IMG/VR virus record: IMGVR_UViG_3300032241_002908
Location: 1-39,068 of that record
DNA length: 39,068 nucleotides
Reading direction: 5' to 3' (one strand)
Origin: a virus
Shown here: piece by piece, positions 7,936 to 15,932 of the stretch
How positions within the stretch are numbered: position 1 is the first letter of the stretch
How the letters are laid out: every line of letters begins with the position of its first letter
Position numbers and translations under genes: made by a program
Notes under the pieces: model-generated
Database searches by the model: none
The model's input: only the letters and a program-made list of their open reading frames with translations
Told to the model about the DNA's origin: nothing

Positions 7936-8411
7936 AACTAATATTTCTTGATCATGATGGCGTGATGTGTCTTCAACCGCAATGGGGTTCAAGAGCGAAA
8001 AGACCAAACAAATATGATGTTGATTATTTTGATAAGGGTTGTGTACAAATATTAAATGAAATTTTAATAGAAGTACCTGATGCTGAAATAGTTGTATCTT
8101 CTGATTGGAAATACCATTTATCTTTACCTATGATGAGGGAAATGTACTCTTGGCAAGGTGTGATTAAACAACCGATAGGTTTCACAGGTACATTCAATAA
8201 TAGTGTTGCAACTACCCTCGAATTTAATCGTGCACAAGAAATCAATCAGTGGTTAAATGTGCATAATATTAATGAACCATGGGTGGCAATTGACGACCTT
8301 GATATGAAGACATGGTTAACCGACCATTTTGTAATTTGTTCGAAAGATAATGAAGGTATAAAACAAGATGGTATCAAAAATAAAATAATCAAAACATTAA
8401 ATAATATTTAA
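7932..8411 (+). CDS. HAD-superfamily phosphatase, RNA-repair-associated type (159 aa)
   Basis: HAD motif I is FLDHDGV (Asp7 nucleophile, Asp9), motif II is VVSSDWK (about 55-60), and motif IV is WVAIDDLDM with an Asp pair at 121-122. The small size and the S-S-D-W motif resemble HAD domains linked to RNA end-repair proteins (HAD_SAK-type). A phosphatase acting on nucleic acid ends or nucleotides is plausible, but the substrate is inferred. The start overlaps the KTSC gene by four bases. Confidence 0.82.
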   Translation: MKLIFLDHDGVMCLQPQWGSRAKRPNKYDVDYFDKGCVQILNEILIEVPDAEIVVSSDWKYHLSLPMMREMYSWQGVIKQPIGFTGTFNNSVATTLEFNRAQEINQWLNVHNINEPWVAIDDLDMKTWLTDHFVICSKDNEGIKQDGIKNKIIKTLNNI

Positions 8412-8412
8412 T

Positions 8413-8586
8413 ATGATTAAAGATATTTTAAAAAAAATTACCCAACAGATTGATAATATCCTTGAACATGAGGATGGTTTGAGTAAACATGATAAAGAGG
8501 AACTTAATCGTCTTTTATTGGAAAAAGCAAAAATTGAAAAGGAATTGAGGGATTTGTCAGCAGAATTGGATAAATTAACCCAATAA
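8413..8586 (+). CDS. Small coiled-coil protein (57 aa)
   Basis: The ATG follows the HAD stop by one base and the frame runs 57 codons. The product is almost entirely helical and charged, with heptad-like Leu/Ile spacing from about residue 30 (LNRLLLEKAKIEKELRDL), typical of a dimeric coiled coil. There are no Cys residues and no membrane segment. The spacing with neighbours on both sides supports a real gene. Function unknown. Confidence 0.7.
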   Translation: MIKDILKKITQQIDNILEHEDGLSKHDKEELNRLLLEKAKIEKELRDLSAELDKLTQ

Positions 8587-8592
8587 TACGTA

Positions 8593-8599
8593 TATTTAT
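8593..8599 (+). promoter_or_regulatory. TATTTAT element four bases before a start codon
   Basis: TATTTAT ends four bases before the ATG at 8604. The same four-base spacing is seen before 11578, 15944 and 35818. If this is a -10-like element, the transcript would be nearly leaderless. Confidence 0.3.
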
Positions 8600-8603
8600 A
8601 CAT

Positions 8604-8849
8604 ATGGATTATAGTAATAGAAATTTCGTAATATTTTCAGCTTCTGAGCTTGATAAGATTGATTTCAATCAAATTCTTGAGGACAGTCATGAAACTATAA
8701 GAAAATCACTTGATGGAACTTTGGTTTTGATGAAGTATGATGGTGATGTTCCAGGATTTTTATCTGATATGACAACTATTGTTGGTACATATACATATGA
8801 TGAAATTTTACCTATATTGGGTACTTCGGTTTGGAATGTAGTAATTTAA
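8604..8849 (+). CDS. Hypothetical protein (81 aa)
   Basis: An 81-residue, mildly acidic protein of mixed alpha/beta composition. It has SELDKIDF near residue 13 and ends in a hydrophobic strand-like segment. No family recognised. It lies 17 bases after the coiled-coil gene and just before the adhesin array, in the same direction. Confidence 0.65.
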   Translation: MDYSNRNFVIFSASELDKIDFNQILEDSHETIRKSLDGTLVLMKYDGDVPGFLSDMTTIVGTYTYDEILPILGTSVWNVVI

Positions 8850-8861
8850 TATTTTCATGGA

Positions 8862-8868
8862 TATTTAT
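8862..8868 (+). promoter_or_regulatory. TATTTAT element (candidate late promoter) for the adhesin array
   Basis: GGATATTTAT lies 17 bases before the ATG at 8886, the first of three LamG-type genes. Confidence 0.4.
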
Positions 8869-8885
8869 TCATAAAGATAGGATAA

Positions 8886-10523
8886 ATGTCCAACGTAATT
8901 AAATATTCCAATACCTATATCAGTAATACCCTAAGAAAGGGTAATATAGCGATTGGTAGTAATAATGTGGATTATAGTCCAACAGTTACTACCAATTTTT
9001 ATAGTGGTAAAACTCCACCAAATAACGGTTATACAATATATTTTTTAGATAATGTGAACAATTTGCATATCAGAACAGCATCCTCTGATTCTGAAATGAT
9101 TACAATTGCCACACAATTTGGTGGTACCAACATTAATACAATTTCAAACGCATTAAATTATATGTCTTCTTTATCAACAGTAAATGTTGTAGACAGAGAT
9201 ATTGAAAATATTGTAACTAATGGCTTAGTTTATTATACTGACGCTTCATTATGTTTGTCTTACCCTAAAGGTAATTCTACACTTTATGATTTGAGTGGAA
9301 ATGCTAATAACTCAACACTACAAAATTCACCTTCATTTGTTACATCAACAGGTGCAACAGGAAACTATATTCAATATGCGTCTGCAAGTTCACAATATGC
9401 TACAATTCCTGAACTTGGTGATTTAACTAATTTCACTGTTTGTTGTTGGGTGTATTTTAATAGTGTACCCACATCTAACACTTACCCAGCTTTGATAACT
9501 AACCAATATGATCTTGTTTCGAAAGTTAATTATGCTCTTGGTGTACTTAATGCAACATGGGATGGTAAGATAGCTGGTGGTTACTATAATTCAGGTTGGA
9601 AAATAACTGCTGGTTTCACACCCTCAATTAATACGTGGTATCATGTTGCAGTAACATACGATGGGAATACCATTACATTATATCAAAATGGAAGTTCATA
9701 TTCGACAACAAGTAGCACAACATCGGCATTATCAAGTGGGCTGGGTGGTTATATTGCCAGAAGATGGGATAGCGCAGAGTATATAAATGGTATAATACCC
9801 ATAGTTTCTATTTATAATAGAGCACTATCAACATCTGAGATATTACAAAACTATAACGCTCATGTATCCAAATATAGTTCTGGTGTTATATCTTCTGGTT
9901 TGGTTATGAATTTATCAACAGCACCAAGCTCTGGTACAAACTGGGTTGATTCATCAGGGAACGGTAATGTTGGTACAGTTAATGGTACTTTTACTTATGT
10001 AAGTAATAATGGTGGTGGAATAACAACAACGGCAGTTGGTAATTCTTACATATCAACAGCTGTAAATCTAACAAACACATTTACTGTTAGCATGGTTGCC
10101 AGTTTATCTCCAGGTGGTTATTGGGCGACTTGGTGGGGTAACGATAACTATAATTCTGGAAAAGGTTACTTTGCTTACATGCCTGGAACAAACAACTTAG
10201 AATTTGGTAGTGTAACAGGTGGTTCAGTTTATAGTACTGGTGGTTCACATACAGGAATACATGTTTGGGATTTCGTTTTGAATGGAACATCTTATGTTAT
10301 ATATAAAGATGGAGTCAGCGTATCCACAGGTTCGATTACAGCACCAAGTGGAGGTAGTTCAACTGTAGGTACATATTTTGGTGCAAGACACGGAAATACA
10401 GGTACATCTTTTACAGATTTATGTCCTGGTACATATTATAGTATGAGAATATACAACAGATATTTAAGCAGTACTGAAATAAGTTCTAATTACACGACTT
10501 TAAAATCAATTCATGGTTTATAA
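8886..10523 (+). CDS. Tail fibre/adhesin with two LamG-like domains (545 aa)
   Basis: After an N-terminal module of about 110 residues shared with the next two genes (KYS...N.VAIG..V.Y.P...T.F), there are two concanavalin A-like/LamG domains (about 112-325 and 330-545). Each shows the family pattern: F-T-V...W.Y/..., a W-Y-H-V-A-V-T-Y-D-G-like strand, I-x-L-Y-x-N-G-S, and a terminal Y-N-R-x-L-S-x-x-E-I signature. Such domains bind glycans. The shared N-terminus probably attaches the protein to the virion while the C-terminal domains contact the host surface (inference). It is the first and largest of three tandem paralogues and lies outside the structural cluster. Confidence 0.8.
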   Translation: MSNVIKYSNTYISNTLRKGNIAIGSNNVDYSPTVTTNFYSGKTPPNNGYTIYFLDNVNNLHIRTASSDSEMITIATQFGGTNINTISNALNYMSSLSTVNVVDRDIENIVTNGLVYYTDASLCLSYPKGNSTLYDLSGNANNSTLQNSPSFVTSTGATGNYIQYASASSQYATIPELGDLTNFTVCCWVYFNSVPTSNTYPALITNQYDLVSKVNYALGVLNATWDGKIAGGYYNSGWKITAGFTPSINTWYHVAVTYDGNTITLYQNGSSYSTTSSTTSALSSGLGGYIARRWDSAEYINGIIPIVSIYNRALSTSEILQNYNAHVSKYSSGVISSGLVMNLSTAPSSGTNWVDSSGNGNVGTVNGTFTYVSNNGGGITTTAVGNSYISTAVNLTNTFTVSMVASLSPGGYWATWWGNDNYNSGKGYFAYMPGTNNLEFGSVTGGSVYSTGGSHTGIHVWDFVLNGTSYVIYKDGVSVSTGSITAPSGGSSTVGTYFGARHGNTGTSFTDLCPGTYYSMRIYNRYLSSTEISSNYTTLKSIHGL

Positions 10524-10534
10524 AATATTAATAT

Positions 10535-11560
10535 ATGGATAACGGTATAAAATATTCAACAACAACACCCTCAAATGCTTTAAGAGTAAATAATGTTGCA
10601 ATTGGTGCAAATCAAGTTCAGTATGGGCCAACAAGTACAACAGATTTTTGGACTGCGGTTAATCCAGGTTCAAATTATTGTGTTTATTATTTTGTTGGAA
10701 CATCTGGTGCTCCGAGAATTTATTATGTTGATTCAATACAAATTATAACTTTGGCCAACCAACTTGGTGGCTCTGGGATAACAACATTTAATGGTGCGTT
10801 AAATTATTTTGAAACGAAATCAAATATCCTTGTGACAAATAGAATATATGAAAATATTGTAACAAGCGGACTTGTTTTTGACATTGATTCAGGTTTTATA
10901 CAATCATATCCACAAAATGGTACCTCATGGTGGGATATTTCTGGTGGTAATATTTCTGGTACTTTAACAAATTCACCAACTTGGAACTCTGGTAATGGTG
11001 GTTATTTATCTTTTGATGGTGCTTCAAGTTATATAAATTTTGGTTCAAATAATCTTGGTGTGGATGTTGCCAATAAAACAGCGTGTGCATGGATATATCC
11101 CACATCATCACCAAGTGGTGTTGCTGGAATTATTGATAAAGAATATGATAATACAGGTAGCGGAGGATCATCAGCTTATGGGGGATGGGGTTTTTGGTTA
11201 AACAGTAGTAATAAATTACAGTTCTGGCCTCACGCTAATAAAGATTTAGTTGATACAGGTACAGCATTAACGTTAAATACTTGGAATTATGTTTGTGTAA
11301 CATGGAATACAAGTACCAAAACAGCCATATTTTATCTTAATGGGTCGACTACAACAACCCAATCAAATTCAGCAATTGTTGAACAATCTTCAACTGGTGT
11401 TAGTTTGGGTATTGGTTTGATAAGACTTGGAGGCCCTGGTGGTGGTACATCCAATTTTTTTCCTGGTAGAATAGCAATATGTCAGGTATATAACAAAATA
11501 TTATCATCAACAGAAATAAGTCAAAATTTTAATGCTCAGAGGTCGAGATTTGGTATATAA
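10535..11560 (+). CDS. Tail fibre/adhesin paralogue with one LamG-like domain (341 aa)
   Basis: The N-terminal ~110 residues align clearly with the preceding gene. One LamG-like domain follows (about 115-341), with W-N-Y-V-C-V-T-W-N, I-F-Y-L-N-G-S and a final Y-N-K-I-L-S-S-T-E-I-S-Q-N-F-N-A signature. The spacing of 11 bases to the previous stop suggests one transcript. Duplication of the first gene followed by loss of one LamG unit is the simplest history. The receptor is not predictable from sequence. Confidence 0.8.
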   Translation: MDNGIKYSTTTPSNALRVNNVAIGANQVQYGPTSTTDFWTAVNPGSNYCVYYFVGTSGAPRIYYVDSIQIITLANQLGGSGITTFNGALNYFETKSNILVTNRIYENIVTSGLVFDIDSGFIQSYPQNGTSWWDISGGNISGTLTNSPTWNSGNGGYLSFDGASSYINFGSNNLGVDVANKTACAWIYPTSSPSGVAGIIDKEYDNTGSGGSSAYGGWGFWLNSSNKLQFWPHANKDLVDTGTALTLNTWNYVCVTWNTSTKTAIFYLNGSTTTTQSNSAIVEQSSTGVSLGIGLIRLGGPGGGTSNFFPGRIAICQVYNKILSSTEISQNFNAQRSRFGI

Positions 11561-11566
11561 AGTTAA

Positions 11567-11573
11567 TATTTAT
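11567..11573 (+). promoter_or_regulatory. TATTTAT element before the third adhesin copy
   Basis: TATTTAT ends four bases before the ATG at 11578 of the decayed paralogue. Confidence 0.3.
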
Positions 11574-11577
11574 TAAC

Positions 11578-12242
11578 ATGGGTAATGCAGTAAAATATTC
11601 AGCAACTTCTTTAACAGGTACAATAAAAAAAAGGTAAGGTTTTATTGGGTACCGATACTATTGCTTATGGCTCAACTGCTACTACAGATTATTGGTCAGG
11701 TGTTGATCCAAGTTTGGTATATATCGTTTACTATTTTCCAGGTACTTCTGGAGGGCCTCAAATATATAGTGTTGATGACACAACTATTATAAATTTGGCA
11801 AATCAATTTTACACATGAGTGTTCTTTTACATTTTTTATTAAACCTGATCCAGGGTGGCCTTCCTATTCTGTTATGATTGACCAATCTACTTCTGGTTTA
11901 GATTATAGGATTCAAAGATATAGCAATACATCTAACTTAGAATTTTTTGATGGTACGAATACTATCAATGCTGGCACAATATCAACAAGTTCATGGAATC
12001 ATATTGGTGTTACAATATATTACGGAACATGTACATTATACATAAATGGTACTCAAGTTGCACAGAGTTCCTGTAAAGACCCATTATCATCATCAGGTGG
12101 TTCAACATATATAGGTAGATATAGTGGAAGTGGTGCGCTATATCAAGGTTACATGGGTGCAATACAAATGTATAACAGAGGCTTATCTGCCACAGAAATT
12201 TCACAAAACTTTAATGCTCAAAGAGCTAATTACGGAATTTAA
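11578..12242 (+). pseudogene. Decayed third LamG adhesin paralogue
   Basis: The ATG at 11578 opens a paralogue of the two upstream adhesins (MGNAVKYSATSLTG) that hits a stop straight after an A8 run (11624-11631). With one A fewer, the frame continues GKVLLGTDTIAYGST..., aligned with the paralogues, to about 11816. There the frame is lost again and about 100 codons present in the paralogues are missing. The rest of the LamG domain is open from about 11814 to 12242 (internal ATG at 11874), ending with the shared SQNFNAQRANYGI tail. Two independent lesions argue for a pseudogene or silent cassette; the poly-A lesion alone could be a phase-variable tract. Confidence 0.8.
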
Positions 12243-12274
12243 TTTGTTTTATTCAAAATTATTTCGTATATTTG
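12243..12274 (+). promoter_or_regulatory. Bacteroidota-type promoter positioned for a leaderless transcript
   Basis: TTTG (12243-12246), a 20-bp spacer and TATATTTG (12267-12274) match the consensus. The ATG at 12279 begins only four bases after the -7 box, so transcription should start at or near the start codon. Confidence 0.75.
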
Positions 12275-12278
12275 TTCT

Positions 12279-12482
12279 ATGAACAATGTTAATTCAAGTT
12301 ATAAAGCATTTATTCAGGAAAATTATCCACAATATGCTGTGTATGAAAAGGTACCAGCACATGGTAGTGCGATAAATAATGTTATACTTGCGCCATACAA
12401 ATCTGAACAAGAAGCTCAAGAAGCCAGAGAAAAATATGGATATAACAATGATAACTATTACATAGGTAAAATATACTTTTAA
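12279..12482 (+). CDS. Small hypothetical protein, probably from a leaderless mRNA (67 aa)
   Basis: The 67-residue product is Tyr-, Asn- and Glu-rich, with an SEQEAQEAREKYGY segment (about 43-56) that looks like one amphipathic helix between short strands. No family recognised. A host-type promoter directly abuts the start codon. The gene sits between the adhesin pseudogene and the thyA region, two bases before the duplicated thyA 5' fragment, so it may lead the thymidylate synthase operon. Confidence 0.7.
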   Translation: MNNVNSSYKAFIQENYPQYAVYEKVPAHGSAINNVILAPYKSEQEAQEAREKYGYNNDNYYIGKIYF

Positions 12483-12484
12483 TT

Positions 12485-12571
12485 ATGAATAAATTAGATT
12501 TAGATTACCAAACCCTATTAAAAGACATTTTAGAAAATGGTGTGGAGAAAAAAGATAGGAACAGAGTATAA
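12485..12571 (+). pseudogene. Truncated 5' fragment of thyA
   Basis: A 28-codon frame begins MNKLDLDYQ and matches the N-terminus of the intact thyA at 13342 almost residue for residue for about 20 codons, weakening to the RN at codons 26-27, then stops. The nucleotide copies differ at several synonymous sites, so this is an old or separately evolving duplicate, not an assembly artefact. It breaks at the RNGGT/RTGT segment, which carries the dUMP phosphate-contacting Arg in thymidylate synthases. A homing endonuclease gene follows immediately, suggesting the original thyA was cut and invaded here. Confidence 0.85.
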
Positions 12572-12608
12572 AAATAAGATAGTAGGTATTTATAATAAAA
12601 ATGAGATT

Positions 12609-13340
12609 ATGATTATCTACAAAACAACAAACAAACTAAACGATAAAATCTATATCGGACAAGACAAAAACAATAACCCACATTATTTTGGTAGTGGTAA
12701 AAAACTACAAAAAGCAATAAAAAAGTACGGTAAAGAAAATTTTACAAAGGAAATTTTGGAAGAGTGTGTTGATGAAAGTCATATGAATGAAAGGGAAGTT
12801 TATTGGATATTATTTTACAATAGTCAAGATAGGGAAATTGGGTATAATATAAGTGACGGAAGTAAAGAAGGTGATAGGAAGATTGGTCAAAATATTGCTA
12901 AAAATGGAATTTACAACTATTGGGTTGAGAGATATGGTAAAGAAGAAGCAGATAAGAGACATGAAGAATGGAGATTAAAGATATCTAAATTTCAACAGTA
13001 TAAATTAGAAAATGGGTGGAAACATTCTGATGAAACGAAGGAAAAAATATCACAATCCAGATTAGGTAAAAAATTATCGGAAGAAACCAAAAATAAAATG
13101 AGAAAACCAAAACCAAAAGGGTTCTCTGAAAAATTATCACAAATAAAAAAAGGTATATCAACAGGACCATCAAAAAGAAGAAAAGAAGTTGAACAACTTG
13201 ATTTAAATGGTGATTTTATTAAATCTTGGGAAAGTATAACTAAAGTTGAAAAGGAATTAAAAATATATAATATAAATGCTGTGTGTAAAGGTAAACAAGA
13301 AACTGCTGGTGGTTACAAATGGCAATATAAAATTAAATAA
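12609..13340 (+). CDS. GIY-YIG homing endonuclease with NUMOD-type DNA-binding repeats (243 aa)
   Basis: The N-terminal domain has the GIY-YIG core as I-I-Y-K-T-T-N (2-8) and I-Y-I-G-Q (about 13-17), followed by the usual Y-F-G-S-G-x-x-L-Q-x-A-I-x-K-Y-G segment. The C-terminal half has NUMOD3-like helices (HSDETKEKISQSRLGKKLS, FSEKLSQIKKG) and a final NUMOD1/IENR1-type module with A-G-G-Y-K-W-Q-Y. This is the layout of free-standing phage enzymes that nick a conserved target gene. The start is set at the ATG at 12609, directly before the GIY-YIG strand. The gene ends one base before the intact thyA start, and its target is probably thyA itself (inference). Confidence 0.9.
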   Translation: MIIYKTTNKLNDKIYIGQDKNNNPHYFGSGKKLQKAIKKYGKENFTKEILEECVDESHMNEREVYWILFYNSQDREIGYNISDGSKEGDRKIGQNIAKNGIYNYWVERYGKEEADKRHEEWRLKISKFQQYKLENGWKHSDETKEKISQSRLGKKLSEETKNKMRKPKPKGFSEKLSQIKKGISTGPSKRRKEVEQLDLNGDFIKSWESITKVEKELKIYNINAVCKGKQETAGGYKWQYKIK

Positions 13341-13341
13341 A

Positions 13342-14484
13342 ATGAATAAATTAGACTTAGATTACCAAAATCTTCTAAAAGATATTTTAGAAAATGGTGC
13401 AAAGAAAGAAACAAGAAATGGTGGGACCATATCAGTATTTGGCAGACAAATTCGTCATAAAATGAGTGAAGGGTTTACCTTACTTACAACAAAGAAAATT
13501 CACTTTAAAAGTGTGGTAACCGAACTATTGTGGTTTTTAAAAGGAAGGACTGATCTCAGATCCTTGCTTCAGCATGATTGCCACATTTGGACAGGCGATG
13601 CATATAAAGTATATGACAAGGATTTTGATCGTGAGCACCCAGCCTTCAGTGCGCCATACCCAAAACGCCTCACGCAAAAGGAATTTGAAGAAAAGATCAT
13701 GTCGGATGATGAGTTTAATCGTATGTATGGAGATCTTGGCTTAATTTATGGTGCACAATGGAGAAATTGGGAATATTTAGAAGACTATGATTATCATGAA
13801 GGAGACTCATACCCAGGTACTAAATCTGTTGACCAAATTGCAAACCTTATTAATGACCTTAAAACAAATCCAGATTCAAGAAGATTAATGGTAAGTGCTT
13901 GGAATGTCGGTGAAATTGATTCTATGGTTCTGCCGCCTTGTCATTATGGATTTCAAGTATGGACGAGAGAATTATATTGGGGTGAAAGAGCTCAGACATT
14001 AGGATTTATGGAAGGGACAAAAGAAGAATTAAGAGCATCATATCTACGACACCCAAATAAGGAAAAGTACCCATTTAACGAAGCACACACCTTGGAAGAT
14101 ATGTTAGATATTTTAAATGCACCAAAACGAGCAATCTCACTAATGTGGAATCAACGTAGTGTAGATACATTTTTAGGTTTACCGTTCAACATCGCTTCGT
14201 ACGGTTTGTTACTTGAAATCATTGCTAAAATGGTTAATATGGTTCCTGATGAATTGATTGGAAACTTGGGTGATACTCACTTGTATTTAGATCATTTAGA
14301 TCAGGCAAAAGAACAAATGAGTCGCGAACCGTATTCTTTACCTAAGTTGGTGACAGGCAAAACTCCAGCGTTTTTTGAATCTTTATCAAACCATATATCG
14401 TTATTTGGTCATTTAGATCCTGATGATTTCAGAGTAGAAAATTATCAATCACATCCAGCAATTAAAGCACCATTATCAAATTAA
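13342..14484 (+). CDS. thyA: Thymidylate synthase, dUMP to dTMP (380 aa)
   Basis: The enzyme uses 5,10-methylene-tetrahydrofolate to methylate dUMP and feeds dTMP to phage DNA synthesis. The catalytic Cys200 lies in LPPCHYGFQVW; the N-terminal RNGGT (25-29) is the phosphate-binding segment; DSRRLMVSAWN (about 178-188) and SLMWNQRSVDTFLGLPFNIASY are further signatures. At 380 residues it exceeds the E. coli enzyme (264) because of insertions at about 85-125 and 208-260, seen in some ThyA families. The start is the ATG at 13342, one base after the homing endonuclease stop. Its first ~25 codons are duplicated at 12485. It pairs functionally with the dNMP kinase at 20258. Confidence 0.97.
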   Translation: MNKLDLDYQNLLKDILENGAKKETRNGGTISVFGRQIRHKMSEGFTLLTTKKIHFKSVVTELLWFLKGRTDLRSLLQHDCHIWTGDAYKVYDKDFDREHPAFSAPYPKRLTQKEFEEKIMSDDEFNRMYGDLGLIYGAQWRNWEYLEDYDYHEGDSYPGTKSVDQIANLINDLKTNPDSRRLMVSAWNVGEIDSMVLPPCHYGFQVWTRELYWGERAQTLGFMEGTKEELRASYLRHPNKEKYPFNEAHTLEDMLDILNAPKRAISLMWNQRSVDTFLGLPFNIASYGLLLEIIAKMVNMVPDELIGNLGDTHLYLDHLDQAKEQMSREPYSLPKLVTGKTPAFFESLSNHISLFGHLDPDDFRVENYQSHPAIKAPLSN

Positions 14485-14489
14485 ATTTT

Positions 14490-14753
14490 ATGAAAATACA
14501 AATTAAAAAAATCGAAACTCCAGAGGGAGAAATGAAACAATTAACTTTTCAGCAAACATTTACTAATGAATATTTATCAGACATGAGAGCGATGGGTTTA
14601 TTAGAAGCGATGTTAGATACAATAGCACTTGAATTTAAACAAATGGCAAAGGAAGCTTTAGTTGACGGTGCTGGACAAGAATGTGAAATAGTGAATCAAA
14701 AACGTGTGTTAACCAAAATAGAAGATGGTAATATAACTTTTAATATTGAATAA
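14490..14753 (+). CDS. Hypothetical protein (87 aa)
   Basis: The gene starts five bases after thyA. The protein has a beta-like N-terminus (KIQIKKIETPEGE), an amphipathic helix (about 28-60: LSDMRAMGLLEAMLDTIALE) and a C-terminal strand. It has one Cys and no recognisable catalytic motif. The position suggests co-transcription with thyA. Function unknown. Confidence 0.7.
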   Translation: MKIQIKKIETPEGEMKQLTFQQTFTNEYLSDMRAMGLLEAMLDTIALEFKQMAKEALVDGAGQECEIVNQKRVLTKIEDGNITFNIE

Positions 14754-14762
14754 TATAACAAT

Positions 14763-14993
14763 ATGAGGTTTGGTAAAAAATTTATTGGGTTTTGCGGATA
14801 TTTTGCTATAAGTAGAAAATACTTTTTTGAGTATCAGTTATTAGCACCTATTAGATCTTTAACAGACGGTCTTACATTTTTAAAATTCAATATTAATTGG
14901 GATCGATATAAAGATAATCATAAACCTTCGTTTGAAATAACATTAAATATATTAAACATATATAATCAGGTTAAAATTTATAAAAATGAGTAG
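14763..14993 (+). CDS. Hypothetical protein (76 aa)
   Basis: A 76-residue basic protein with many aromatic residues (FGKKFIGFCGYFAISRKYFF). The N-terminal half is moderately hydrophobic but interrupted by charges, so it is not a clear membrane segment. It begins nine bases after the preceding gene and overlaps the next by eight. No family recognised. Confidence 0.6.
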   Translation: MRFGKKFIGFCGYFAISRKYFFEYQLLAPIRSLTDGLTFLKFNINWDRYKDNHKPSFEITLNILNIYNQVKIYKNE

Positions 14994-15225
14994 AATTAAT
15001 AGAAAAAATTTAGATCCTTCATATATGGGACTTTTAGGTCGTGGAGGTATTTTTGATGCTTTTGATAATGTTATTAAAAGTTATTATCGTATATCCGATG
15101 ATGAATATGATATAATAGCTGAAAAAGCATCGGAAGATGAATTGGGTATTTTTTTGGATGAAAATCCAAACTTCGCACAAAAAAGAAAACAAATAGAATT
15201 ATTAAACAAATACGTACAATATTAA
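14986..15225 (+). CDS. Hypothetical acidic/helical protein (79 aa)
   Basis: It overlaps the previous gene by eight bases. The N-terminus is Gly/Arg-containing (LGRGGIFDAFD) and the C-terminal two thirds are helical and charged (DDEYDIIAEKASEDELG...KRKQIELLNKYV). No known motif. Tight packing within a row of small plus-strand genes supports its reality. Confidence 0.65.
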   Translation: MSRINRKNLDPSYMGLLGRGGIFDAFDNVIKSYYRISDDEYDIIAEKASEDELGIFLDENPNFAQKRKQIELLNKYVQY

Positions 15226-15226
15226 T

Positions 15227-15388
15227 ATGGGAGATGTTACAGGAGATTTTATAGAAATCAAAAAGGAATCTTTTGAGCAAAAACTTGGAAGATATAAAAA
15301 TAGGATGGAACTTGTTAGAACGTTAATAGGTCTAATAGTTCTTTGTATTCAATTTTTTATTTTATATCATTTATACAATCAGAGATAA
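15227..15388 (+). CDS. Small single-pass membrane protein (53 aa)
   Basis: The ATG lies one base after the preceding stop. Residues 1-26 are hydrophilic and helical, residues about 27-47 form one hydrophobic transmembrane segment (VRTLIGLIVLCIQFFILYHL), and a short NQR tail ends the protein. The topology with a cytoplasmic N-terminus resembles small phage membrane proteins such as pinholins, spanins or inhibitors of host envelope functions, but nothing specific identifies it. Confidence 0.6.
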   Translation: MGDVTGDFIEIKKESFEQKLGRYKNRMELVRTLIGLIVLCIQFFILYHLYNQR

Positions 15389-15435
15389 TACTTTACTTTG
15401 GGTGATATCATTATTATTTTTAAAATAAAAAGAAT

Positions 15436-15534
15436 ATGAATATTAATGAGGATATCGTACCAGATCATAATAGTGGTACTTTGGATTTGGACGCAATGCC
15501 TAAGGCATGGGAACCGAAAATGGAAAATGGATAA
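15436..15534 (+). CDS. Possible very small acidic protein (32 aa)
   Basis: A 32-codon frame from ATG at 15436 ends at the TAA overlapping the next gene start by eight bases (ATGGATAA). The product is acidic (NINEDIVPDHNSGTLDLD) with no motif. It may be a genuine short protein or a leader peptide that couples translation into the following gene. Confidence 0.4.
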   Translation: MNINEDIVPDHNSGTLDLDAMPKAWEPKMENG

Positions 15535-15904
15535 TAGATTCTATTTTACATTTCCAGAATACTTTGATATAAAACCATGGATGGTAAAATCTGTTGAAAG
15601 ACCATATATAATGGTTGGTCAAACTATAGAATATAGTACCATGAGAGTTACATTATACGATCCATTAGATTTTTCAGTAGCACATAGATTATACAAAATC
15701 ATGGATAATATAAAAAATGGTAATCCAGATTACAATGAATTTGTGGTTTATTTGGATATGCTCGATCCTACAGGTATGTCTCGTGAAAAATGGGAATATA
15801 CATGTTCCTTAGATATGATTTTATCTTCGGACTTAGCTTATGATATTGATAATATTTCCACACACACAATAACATTATCAGTCCACGATACCAAATTAAT
15901 CTAA
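15527..15904 (+). CDS. Putative tail-tube-fold virion protein (125 aa)
   Basis: The 125-residue protein is beta-rich. Its order of segments, D-x-x-G-M-S-R-E-K-W-E-Y (about 82-92), then a strand with LAYDIDN (about 103-109) and a final H-T-I-T-L-S-V-H-D-T-K-L strand, resembles the closing strands of the T4 gp19/gp54 tail-tube family, where a W follows a short loop and an alternating strand ends the domain. The assignment is by pattern only. The ATG at 15527 was preferred over the open frame from 15446 because it overlaps the stop of a small frame and begins a natural domain start. Confidence 0.45.
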   Translation: MDNRFYFTFPEYFDIKPWMVKSVERPYIMVGQTIEYSTMRVTLYDPLDFSVAHRLYKIMDNIKNGNPDYNEFVVYLDMLDPTGMSREKWEYTCSLDMILSSDLAYDIDNISTHTITLSVHDTKLI

Positions 15905-15932
15905 TTAAGATAGATATTACCTATTTTCAAGA

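Noticed and set aside
12572-13341. Group I intron in thyA containing the GIY-YIG gene
   Set aside because: The downstream thyA has its own complete 5' end and ATG directly after the endonuclease stop, so splicing would not be needed to make ThyA; I saw no clear P/Q/R/S intron core.
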